NCBI GenBank assembly: GCA_019419955.1
Contig: JAHZIB010000026.1
Coordinates: 1 to 16,730, forward strand
Source: Clostridiales bacterium
Lineage (GTDB): Bacteria > Bacillota > Clostridia > TANB77 > CAG-508
Direction of reading: 5' to 3'
Length of the DNA: 16,730 nucleotides
Part shown: positions 7,111-14,469 of the stretch, piece after piece
Numbering within the stretch: position 1 is the first letter of the stretch
Layout: each line of letters begins with the position of its first letter
Program-made: the position numbers and the translations under genes
Notes under the pieces: generated by a model
The model's input: the letters and a program-made list of their open reading frames with translations, nothing else
What the model was told of the DNA's origin: nothing
Databases searched by the model: none

Positions 7111-9423
7111 TTATTTTTTTATTATTTTTTTCACAACCCTTTTCAGTGGTTTTGGAATCACTTTTTTTATACTAGAACCTCTTGACTTTCCAGTGTTTTT
7201 TTCTTTCTTACAGTATTTGCCTAACAATTTACTTGTTTCTACAGTATCCAAACTTTCAAATATAATTTGTCTTGCTGTTGTAATATCAACCGGTCTAGTG
7301 TGATTTCCTAAGAACGCATCTTCAAATGGAATTTCTTCACATTTATATTCCTCTTTAATCTTGTCAAAAATATCCAATCCCTTTTTAGAATTTATCAGTA
7401 CAAGCGATATTCCCTTATTGTCATCCATTTCTTGATATTTAACTCTTGTAGCCCAAAAATCTGCTGCTGTTATGTCTGCAACTGTATTTCCATGAACGAA
7501 TTCACAATTGTAACAACAAGGTCTATATGTTAGTGACTTCAAAAAAGCACTTCCATAACTATTTTGTTTTAATAATCTATATATTACTTTTCCGTTTTCT
7601 AGAGTTATTTTTATTGTTGCAGTCTGCCATCCATTCTTTTTGTCTCTAAACTTAAAATCTGTTACTTTACTTCCATATTCATTTTCCAATTCTTCAATAT
7701 ATTTTCTAAATATTTTTGGACTTGGCGTTCCATGGCAAATTATATCCATCATTATTAAATTATAATAATCCTTTCCTAAATAACTCTTCAATCCATTAAT
7801 GAAACATGGCGTTCCAGTAACCAGCACCTTCTTATCTTCCTCTAATTTTTCTTTAATCTTTGTATAGATTCCTCTACACTCTGCTCTAACATATTTTGCT
7901 CCCTTAAATTTTTCGCATTCTTCTACAGTATTTACTATGTCATATACCGGCTCCATTTCTTTATTATATTTAACTCCGACAACATATCCTCCTTCATCTA
8001 TAACCTTTTTATATAAACCAGTAAATATTCCTCCAGAACTGCTTGTCATTCTTATTTGTTCGTCCTTGTTGTAAACTGCATATGCTTTCTTTTCATATGT
8101 GTTCTTTATAGCTTTTCTATATATACATATCTTTTCACATAACCCGCAATTTACACATTTTTCTTTATTGATTTTTGGATAAATGCAACCTTCATCATCC
8201 TCAACCATATCAATTGCATTCTTCGGACAAATACTTGCACATGCTGTACATCCATAGCAGCTGAACTTATCTTTAGTTCTAAAATAGTTATCATTAATTT
8301 CTAACTTCGGTGTCTCTATCGCATTTATTAAAAAATTTTCTGATTTTTTCCTATTTGTTCTCATTATTTCATGTATTTTTTCGTAGTCAATATTCTCGTA
8401 AACTTTCATTTCTTTCAGCAAATCTACATTTTCGACAAAGTGGTCGTCCAATCCCAAGCTATGTAATAAATTTGTCATTCTTGATGAACGGTCTTTAAAT
8501 GGCATAGTTATAAATGGTTTAGAATAAATTAAGGCAAATGATGTAGCATGAAATGAGTTAGTAATAACAAATTTTGCATTTGCAATATTTCCCAAAAATT
8601 CTCCCGGTCCGCTATATCCAGAATATCCAATTTCCCTTTTAAATGTACCCTTTTTTAAGTTATGCATTACAGGCAAATCTAGAATCTCTGAAACTTTTTT
8701 TACCACTTTAATCATTTCATCTGGTAATCCTATTGAATGTACTAATATATAATCTTTATTAATTTCTGGATTTATTTGTATTTGCTCATAATCTTCTTTT
8801 TCAAGTAGCTGTGTTGGGTCAACGACTTCTTCTATTTTTTTAGGTGTTAAATGTTGTATTAATTCTATCGCTCTTTTCTCTCTTACAGAAATCTCATCAA
8901 GATTTTTTAAATATCTTTGAAAAACCATTTCATCTTCTGGAATAATATTTTCAGCACCTATACTAGCTGCGTAAGATATTCTTTTTGCTTCTGGCTTTCC
9001 AAATTCCAAGAAAAAAGCAGGTTTTAATCCATTAGTATGCTTTCTATTCCAAATTTGGTCACTTCCACAAATAAGTACATCAAAATCTAAATTTGCTTTT
9101 TGTAATTCTTTAAGTGTAGTATATGGCTCAGTTACATTCATTTTTGTATTGATGAATTCTTCAAATTTATCCCTTCTTTTTAATAGCGGTCTTCCAGTAG
9201 TATGTAAAATTATTTTTTTCTTATATTTTCTATAATAATTGATAAATTTACTACTACTTTTTTTATATTTATCTAACTTGTATGCATTTTCTATTTCCTT
9301 CAACCTATAATTTATAACACTAACATCATAACCCTTTTTAGTCAAGTATTGTTTTAAAGCATATGCTTGCATCACGGCCCCATAATTATGTGCACTATGA
9401 AATGTTATCGTTCCTATTCTCAT
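7111..9423 (-). CDS. Pyruvyltransferase / 2[4Fe-4S] ferredoxin / FrhB-like fusion
   Basis: A 770-residue protein in three parts. Residues 1 to about 340 are a polysaccharide pyruvyltransferase domain (start RIGTITFHSAHNYGAVMQAY, SDQIWN at 121-126, ITNSFHATSFAL at 287-298), expected to place ketal pyruvate on a sugar. Residues 385-435 are a ferredoxin with two complete CxxCxxCxxxC clusters (Cys389/392/395/399 and Cys423/426/429/433). Residues about 445-735 match the coenzyme-F420 hydrogenase/dehydrogenase beta-subunit (FrhB) type, with SSSGGIF, GTPCFINGLKSYLG, CHGTPSP and the cysteine-rich RPCCYNCEF (634-642). The end is strongly basic (KRVVKKIIKK), perhaps membrane-associating. FrhB-like proteins recur in surface-polysaccharide loci with no settled reaction; a redox step on the pyruvylated or sugar substrate is inference. 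GGAGG precedes the ATG. Confidence 0.88.
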   Translation of the reverse strand: MRIGTITFHSAHNYGAVMQAYALKQYLTKKGYDVSVINYRLKEIENAYKLDKYKKSSSKFINYYRKYKKKIILHTTGRPLLKRRDKFEEFINTKMNVTEPYTTLKELQKANLDFDVLICGSDQIWNRKHTNGLKPAFFLEFGKPEAKRISYAASIGAENIIPEDEMVFQRYLKNLDEISVREKRAIELIQHLTPKKIEEVVDPTQLLEKEDYEQIQINPEINKDYILVHSIGLPDEMIKVVKKVSEILDLPVMHNLKKGTFKREIGYSGYSGPGEFLGNIANAKFVITNSFHATSFALIYSKPFITMPFKDRSSRMTNLLHSLGLDDHFVENVDLLKEMKVYENIDYEKIHEIMRTNRKKSENFLINAIETPKLEINDNYFRTKDKFSCYGCTACASICPKNAIDMVEDDEGCIYPKINKEKCVNCGLCEKICIYRKAIKNTYEKKAYAVYNKDEQIRMTSSSGGIFTGLYKKVIDEGGYVVGVKYNKEMEPVYDIVNTVEECEKFKGAKYVRAECRGIYTKIKEKLEEDKKVLVTGTPCFINGLKSYLGKDYYNLIMMDIICHGTPSPKIFRKYIEELENEYGSKVTDFKFRDKKNGWQTATIKITLENGKVIYRLLKQNSYGSAFLKSLTYRPCCYNCEFVHGNTVADITAADFWATRVKYQEMDDNKGISLVLINSKKGLDIFDKIKEEYKCEEIPFEDAFLGNHTRPVDITTARQIIFESLDTVETSKLLGKYCKKEKNTGKSRGSSIKKVIPKPLKRVVKKIIKK

Positions 9424-9438
9424 CTAAACCTCCACTAT

Positions 9439-10647
9439 TTACTCATTTATTATTAACTTCTTTGATATATTTTCTAATAATGTCACTACTTCTTTTTTAT
9501 CAGAATACGTAATTGCTTCATCAAACTTAAATTTGCCAAAACATTTATATGAATTTCTCTCATATGCTTTCTTAATTGTACCCTTTTTGTTTCTAGCAAG
9601 TTTTCGTTTTAATCTCTCAAAAATTGTGAATTGTAAATCTTTTTTGTATGGAATAATTCCACAACTGTATGGTATTTTTTCGACAAAGTCGACTCTATCT
9701 TGTAATAGATTGCAATCTATCAAAAAGCTATAATTCGCTTTTTGCAAATCTAGGTCATTAAATAATTTTAAATATTCCTCTATAGCCTTTGTCTTAGATT
9801 TATTACCTGCATATATAATCACATTTTTCTTTTTGACTTCTTTTTTAAAATTGTTATTTACAATTCCATCTTCTTTTCCTTCAAATACGCACTTGCATAT
9901 TAGCTTTGTAGCATCCCTATTATCGAATTCACAATATTTATCTATAAAACTTTTATAATTTACTGTTTCTACCTTATTAATTTCTTCTATTAATTCATCA
10001 GCATTATAAACATTTGGGAAAGGTAACTTTTCAAAATCAATATATATACCTCTTGTTGCCAAATAATCTTCTTTGTCATAAGGAAATAGTATAATTTTTT
10101 TACCTGTGTTAGCATAATCAAAAAACACACTCGAATAATCTGTTATTAAAATGTCTGCTACATTAAGGAAATCATATGTTTCATATTCATTTGGAAATTC
10201 CTTAATATGTTTATATTCTGAACAATCAATATTACTTTTTACAAACACATGTAGTTTTATATACAATATTTGGTCATCTGTCAATTTCTTATCAATTTCA
10301 TCAAAATACATTTTAATTTCTTGAATCTGTTCCTTGTTTTTTCTCTTGGTCATTATACCTCTCCATGTCGGCATATAAACCATTATTTGTTTCCCTTGCA
10401 AATTATTTTCTACTTTTATCTCCTCTGCTCTACTTTTATTATAAAATATCGAATTTCTAGGATATCCAGATTCCAACACTTTTGCACTTGTAATATTTCT
10501 AATCATATATGCATCTAGCATTATATCCTCCATATATTTGTTAGGATATACTAGATAATCTGATATAATAAAACATTTTTGTACATTTCCGTAAATCATA
10601 TATCCTATTAAACACGTCTCTTGCCATTTTCTTAAGAGGAGTACCAT
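9439..10647 (-). CDS. 3' part of frameshifted GT2-TagF gene (glycerophosphotransferase C-terminal part)
   Basis: This frame holds the second half of a CDP-glycerol glycerophosphotransferase domain: GNVQKCFIISDYLVYPNKY, SGYPRN, YMPTWRG and the signature ITDYSSVFFDYAN (168-180 of this frame). The first half, ending WHGTPLKKMARD, is encoded upstream in another frame. The nominal ATG at 10647 lies inside the WHGTP codons and has no ribosome site, so this is not an independent gene. After the transferase domain, from about residue 274, it carries KKNVIIYAGN..., recognisable as the beginning of the extra C-terminal domain seen in long TagF-like proteins, but it stops after FDEAITYSDKKEV...LIINE, about half a domain. 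Either this is a natural short form or a second truncation. Joined to its 5' part, the product would be about 873 residues. Confidence 0.75.
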   Translation of the reverse strand: MVLLLRKWQETCLIGYMIYGNVQKCFIISDYLVYPNKYMEDIMLDAYMIRNITSAKVLESGYPRNSIFYNKSRAEEIKVENNLQGKQIMVYMPTWRGIMTKRKNKEQIQEIKMYFDEIDKKLTDDQILYIKLHVFVKSNIDCSEYKHIKEFPNEYETYDFLNVADILITDYSSVFFDYANTGKKIILFPYDKEDYLATRGIYIDFEKLPFPNVYNADELIEEINKVETVNYKSFIDKYCEFDNRDATKLICKCVFEGKEDGIVNNNFKKEVKKKNVIIYAGNKSKTKAIEEYLKLFNDLDLQKANYSFLIDCNLLQDRVDFVEKIPYSCGIIPYKKDLQFTIFERLKRKLARNKKGTIKKAYERNSYKCFGKFKFDEAITYSDKKEVVTLLENISKKLIINE

Positions 10648-12061
10648 GCCATGTATTTATAACAACTTGCCCTTCTCTTTTAATAAAAAATGAGTTAAAT
10701 GATGTATCTGTAAATAAATACTTTGACCTTGCCATTGCTTTAAAGAAACTTCTAGTTTGATTTTTTATTAGTTTAACATTCTTCAAGTCATATTTTTCTA
10801 ACATTTTTTTTATCTTAGGTAAACTATTATTATTATATATTAAAACAGTCTTATACATTGGGTAATTATTATGTATTTCTTGCAATATATAAAACATATT
10901 CCCAGCTAAATCAGAACTGTTCTTTGATTGTATAAATACCTGGTTCTCATATATACTCTTTCCATATTGCTTTAGATAATAATTTTCCTTAAAAATTCTC
11001 TTTAGTTTGCCTTCAAATTTTTCTACTTTTTTGATAATTTTGTTTAGTCTTTTTTTATATTTACCAAGATGCTTTTTTAGCTTTTGATTTAAAATTAGTC
11101 TTTTTAATTGATTATAATCTTTTTTAGCATATATGCCACGATTAACAATTTCTTCTAGTATTTTACATTTTCCTTTATTTTGGCTATAATCTATCACTTG
11201 TTTAGAAAATAAATCAACAAATTTTCTTAAAAAAACACTTTTATATTTTTTAGGAGTTCTATCAGTATAATAAACTATAAAACGAGTAATTGCATAAACA
11301 AAGTAATTATAGTACTCTTCAGGTTTATACTTTGATTTGTTCAATATACTTAAACATTCTTCTACTGCCTTTAAAAAGCCATCAGCATGTTTCGTGGTAT
11401 CATAACTTCTTTTTGTAACTGATGTACTATTAGTTACAACAGTATACATTGGTTCTTTTATTATAGATATCTTATCTGCATGTACAGCTACAGACACTAA
11501 AAACGTTGTATCTTCATACAAATACCCCTCTCCATATTTTACATTATTATCTATTAAGAATTTCTTTGAGTAAAGGTTACTAACTGTAAAGTAAACTTTT
11601 AGTGTTAGTAATTTCATCGTTTCATTACCTTCTAGTATATCTTCATCAAAAAATTCTTTTGTTTTAGCTTTTTTATAAATACCTGTATCCTCATAATATC
11701 TAATCCAATCAAAGAAAACCAAATCAGACTTATCACTTTCAATTCTTTTGACTGTAAGTTCTAAAGTTTCTGGGCTAAGCAAATCATCTGAATCCAGAAA
11801 CAAAATATAATCTCCTTTTGCCTCTCTTATCCCAAGATTTCTCGCATATCCCTGACCATGATTCTCAATTGTTATAACTCTTAACCAATTATATACTTTA
11901 CTATTTTCCTCTATTATTTTCAAAGTATTATCAGTAGAACCATCGTTTATAATGAGCATTTCATAATCTTTAAAAGTCTGCTCCTTTACGGTATCTATAC
12001 ATTTTTGTATGTATTTTTCTGAATTATATGCAGGCACTATTACTGTAACTTTTGGTTTCAT
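10541..12061 (-). CDS. 5' part of frameshifted GT2-TagF gene (family 2 glycosyltransferase plus start of TagF domain)
   Basis: The frame encodes a family 2 glycosyltransferase at the N-terminus (VTVIVPAYN at 5-13, NDGSTD at 39-44, the DSDD metal/nucleotide motif at 90-93, and YLYEDTTF at 180-187 as likely acceptor region), a lysine-rich helical linker (about 315-365), and the N-terminal half of a CDP-glycerol glycerophosphotransferase domain up to NTWHGTPLKKMARDV (469-483). From there the sequence loses resemblance to the family and stops at 506. The missing half continues one base over, in the next frame. An intact product could add both a sugar and glycerol phosphate to the same polymer. 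The start is certain: ATG at 12061 with a perfect AAGGAGG site. It follows the upstream glycerophosphotransferase gene by 10 bases. Confidence 0.85.
   Translation of the reverse strand: MKPKVTVIVPAYNSEKYIQKCIDTVKEQTFKDYEMLIINDGSTDNTLKIIEENSKVYNWLRVITIENHGQGYARNLGIREAKGDYILFLDSDDLLSPETLELTVKRIESDKSDLVFFDWIRYYEDTGIYKKAKTKEFFDEDILEGNETMKLLTLKVYFTVSNLYSKKFLIDNNVKYGEGYLYEDTTFLVSVAVHADKISIIKEPMYTVVTNSTSVTKRSYDTTKHADGFLKAVEECLSILNKSKYKPEEYYNYFVYAITRFIVYYTDRTPKKYKSVFLRKFVDLFSKQVIDYSQNKGKCKILEEIVNRGIYAKKDYNQLKRLILNQKLKKHLGKYKKRLNKIIKKVEKFEGKLKRIFKENYYLKQYGKSIYENQVFIQSKNSSDLAGNMFYILQEIHNNYPMYKTVLIYNNNSLPKIKKMLEKYDLKNVKLIKNQTRSFFKAMARSKYLFTDTSFNSFFIKREGQVVINTWHGTPLKKMARDVFNRIYDLRKCTKMFYYIRLSSIS
10590..10612 (-). 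other. Site of +1 frameshift joining the two halves
   Basis: Family resemblance runs through RDV(FNRIY) in the first frame and resumes at YGNVQK in the second. Moving from first to second frame needs one nucleotide to be skipped. An extra T in GTGTTTAA (10610-10612) or an extra base near TATGATTT (10595-10600) would each restore one frame. No classical slippery site or nearby stop codon is present. Confidence 0.7.
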
Positions 12062-12071
12062 TTTATCCTCC

Positions 12072-13319
12072 TTAAATAATTTTATTCACAACTCTCATAC
12101 TTGCATTTCCGTCATCTAAATAATTATACTTCTCATTAAACTTTTTATACTTTTCATCATAGACAAAATTTTTATCCAGTGCAAGTATTTCTTTTTCTAG
12201 ATCCTCTTGTGTTTCCACAATATTTCCTGGTAATTCATCTAAATCTATATAAAAACCATTCGACTTATCTCTATAATGTTCTAAATCATACATATAAAAA
12301 ATCATTGGTCTTTTCAAATTTGCATAGTCAAAAAAGACACTCGAATAATCAGTAATTAAAACATCAGTTATAATGTATAGCTCATTTACATCATCTATTT
12401 CTGATACATTATATACAAAACCCTTATATTTCTCAAAGTCAAAAACATTTGCAATAAAATAATGCGGTCTGAAAAGAATTATATATTCATCACCTATTTT
12501 TTCTTGCAATCTTGAAAAATCCACTTCTTCTTTATATGTATACCCAACTCCTGTTTCATGTTGATTAGAACGATATGTTGGCACATACAAAATAACTTTT
12601 CTGGTTTCATCCTCTATTCCTAATTCTTTTTTTATCTTATTTACATCTTGCTCTGTGTAATTATATAAGAAGTCGTTTCTTGGATAACCTTCTTCTATAA
12701 TAATGTTATCCTTTCCAATTTCTTTCAAATTCCACGCCGAAATAAATTTTTCACTCGCAAATTTTGATGGAGATATAAAATAGGAAAATTTTGAAGCTTC
12801 TATCTTGTATCTTTTTTTCATTCCATTCATTGTGTTTAAAATATTGTCAAAATGTTTCAAGTCACATCCTAGCCTTTTTAGTGGTGTTCCGTGCCAGCAC
12901 TGTACAAAAATTTGGTTCTTTTTAGGATATAAATAATCAGGTATTTTATAATTAAATATCCAATATTTTGCCTTTGCCAGACTCTTGTTATACTCTCTTG
13001 TGTTTATTTTTACAATTTTTGTATTTTTGTTACTTTCCAAACATCTATATTTCTCTACATCTTTAAAAGCCCAAATCATTTTATGGTCTTCATAACTTCT
13101 GCTTTTTAACATATATTCATAAATTGCTTTAGGACTACATGTATACGATCTTCCATCAAACACGCAAAACATTATTGTTTTATCATCCACTTTTATTCCA
13201 ACTGTTGCTATTTTGTATTTTATTTTTCTATATATATCAGAAGCACTTCTTATTACTTTTCTTGCTATGACACTTTTTTCAGATATTTTTAATATTAATT
13301 TTTTTACCTTTTTTATCAT
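12072..13319 (-). CDS. CDP-glycerol glycerophosphotransferase family protein
   Basis: A 415-residue cytoplasmic, peripherally membrane-bound GT-B enzyme of the TagB/TagF family, which transfers glycerol phosphate (or a related alditol phosphate) from its CDP ester to a lipid-linked acceptor. Family landmarks are VQCWHGTPLKRLGCD (139-153), EEGYPRNDFLY (209-219), LYVPTYR (244-250), FRPHY (283-287) and ITDYSSVFFDYAN (322-334). The N-terminal 40 residues are rich in lysine and arginine with hydrophobic residues, as expected for membrane docking. The open frame can be extended to a TTG at 13367, but the ATG at 13319 has a GGTGGG site four bases upstream and begins a basic helix, so it is preferred. 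It heads the second transcription block. Whether it primes or polymerises cannot be decided from motifs alone. Confidence 0.88.
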   Translation of the reverse strand: MIKKVKKLILKISEKSVIARKVIRSASDIYRKIKYKIATVGIKVDDKTIMFCVFDGRSYTCSPKAIYEYMLKSRSYEDHKMIWAFKDVEKYRCLESNKNTKIVKINTREYNKSLAKAKYWIFNYKIPDYLYPKKNQIFVQCWHGTPLKRLGCDLKHFDNILNTMNGMKKRYKIEASKFSYFISPSKFASEKFISAWNLKEIGKDNIIIEEGYPRNDFLYNYTEQDVNKIKKELGIEDETRKVILYVPTYRSNQHETGVGYTYKEEVDFSRLQEKIGDEYIILFRPHYFIANVFDFEKYKGFVYNVSEIDDVNELYIITDVLITDYSSVFFDYANLKRPMIFYMYDLEHYRDKSNGFYIDLDELPGNIVETQEDLEKEILALDKNFVYDEKYKKFNEKYNYLDDGNASMRVVNKII

Positions 13320-13496
13320 TTTTCCCACCATTAATATTATAAATGTTTTATTATACTTGTTGCACAATATTATTCCATAATAAATTCTTTTTTTGCATAG
13401 GAAATCCCATCAAAATTTCCATATCAATAAGGTCAAATTCCTTGAGTCATGCGTATTTGCAAAGCAAAACGCACATGTGGCAAAACTACTTTCTTT
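13320..13496 (-). other. Leader region with hairpin and short open frames
   Basis: If the promoter at 13497-13525 is used, the transcript has about 170 untranslated bases before the ATG at 13319. The part at about 13385-13480 is visibly richer in G and C than the rest of the spacer. It holds a nine-pair hairpin, GCGT-A-TTTGC / GCAAA-ACGC (13451-13472) with an AAA loop, next to the 8-base palindrome CACATGTG (13472-13479). A nine-codon frame (ATGTGCGTTTTG..., ending TGA) overlaps the hairpin, and an open frame ending in a stop near 13370 follows it. No T-run follows the hairpin. It may be a regulatory leader or a fragment of a dispersed repeat. Confidence 0.35.
13324..13329 (-). promoter_or_regulatory. 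Ribosome binding site deciding the start at 13319
   Basis: GGTGGG on the minus strand, four bases before the ATG. It is weaker than the other sites of the locus but better than anything before the alternative TTG at 13367. Confidence 0.4.
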
Positions 13497-13525
13497 ATTT
13501 TATAACAAATTATATACTTTTTCAA
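13497..13525 (-). promoter_or_regulatory. Sigma-A-type promoter of the second block
   Basis: On the minus strand TTGAAA (13525-13520) and TAAAAT (13502-13497) are 17 bases apart, a near-consensus pair. It lies directly after the stop codon of the upstream glycosyltransferase gene and would drive the TagF-like gene and everything downstream. Confidence 0.5.
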
Positions 13526-13530
13526 CCTTT

Positions 13531-14469
13531 TTAGTTATTTTTATTGTTCATTATACAAATTTGGTTTAACATTATTTCAAACAGCTGTTTATTTTTCTTA
13601 ACTAAGACCTGCAAAATTATTCCTGTAACAGATAATAGTAAGCTTATAACAGCTAAAATACCTGCAACAATAAGTGTAGGAAATCTTGGAACCAATCCAG
13701 TATTCATATATTCAATCAATACTGGAATAACCAATATCAATGCGATCAAAAATACAAATAATGAAATAATATTAAAAAAAGCTCCTGGTCTGTATTCTTT
13801 AAATAAAGTTGCTATTGTTTTTATCACTTTTGCTCCATCCCTGTACGTGTTTAATTTAGATGTACTCCCTTTTGGTCTATCCCTATATTGCACTGGTATT
13901 TCTTTTAGTGTAAAATTTTTATCTATAGCATGAATCGTCATTTCTGTTTCAATTTCAAACCCCTTAGATAAAACTGGATAAGTCTTTACAAATTCATAAC
14001 TAAAAGCTCTATAACCTGTCATAATATCATTTATTTTACTATTAAAAATAGTATTAATCGACCATCTTACAATCTTGTTTCCGGAATTATGAAAAACTCT
14101 TTTGTTTTCTTTAAAATATGTAGATGAGAGCCTGTCCCCTATAACCATATCAACATTATCCTTAAGTACCAAATCACACATTTCTCTTGCACTCTCCGAG
14201 GGATAAGTATCATCCCCATCAACTATTAAATAGCAATCTGCTTCTATATTCCTAAACATTGTCCTCATAACATTTCCCTTGCCTTGTTTAGTTTCATACC
14301 TTACAATTGCGCCAGCATTTCTCGCAATCTCGTCTGTTCCATCTATAGAATTATTATCATACACAAAAATATCTGCTTCTGGCAAAACTCTCTTATAATC
14401 TTTTACCACTTTTTCAATTGTTTTACTTTCATTGTAACATGGGATTAGTACAGCTATCTTACTTCTCAT
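13531..14469 (-). CDS. Polyprenyl-phosphate glycosyltransferase, DPM1-like GT2 with two membrane helices
   Basis: A 312-residue family 2 glycosyltransferase of the dolichyl-phosphate-mannose-synthase type, expected to move a sugar from a nucleotide donor to undecaprenyl phosphate on the inner face of the membrane. Visible parts are IAVLIPCYNE (5-14), YDNNSIDGT (37-45), the metal-binding VDGDDTYP (83-90), DIMTGYRAFS (148-157), FEIETEMTIHA (171-181) and YRDRPKGSTSKL (195-206), followed by two membrane helices (about 231-253 and 264-290) and a short polar end. Its start overlaps the stop of the upstream gene as ATGA, so the two are translationally coupled. A lipid-linked sugar would usually be used outside by a GT-C transferase, but none is encoded in this window. 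The donor sugar is not determined. Confidence 0.88.
   Translation of the reverse strand: MRSKIAVLIPCYNESKTIEKVVKDYKRVLPEADIFVYDNNSIDGTDEIARNAGAIVRYETKQGKGNVMRTMFRNIEADCYLIVDGDDTYPSESAREMCDLVLKDNVDMVIGDRLSSTYFKENKRVFHNSGNKIVRWSINTIFNSKINDIMTGYRAFSYEFVKTYPVLSKGFEIETEMTIHAIDKNFTLKEIPVQYRDRPKGSTSKLNTYRDGAKVIKTIATLFKEYRPGAFFNIISLFVFLIALILVIPVLIEYMNTGLVPRFPTLIVAGILAVISLLLSVTGIILQVLVKKNKQLFEIMLNQICIMNNKNN

Noticed and set aside
10541..10647. Programmed +1 frameshifting in the GT2-TagF gene
   Set aside because: There is no stop codon at the shift point, no CUU-UGA-type or other known slippery sequence, and no stimulatory hairpin or internal Shine-Dalgarno that I can see. A mutation or sequence error is simpler.
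13370..13470. A minus-strand coding remnant reading KEFDLIDMEILMGFP
   Set aside because: The frame is about 30 codons, has no plausible start or ribosome site, and overlaps a leader or repeat-like segment. I could not tie it to a family.
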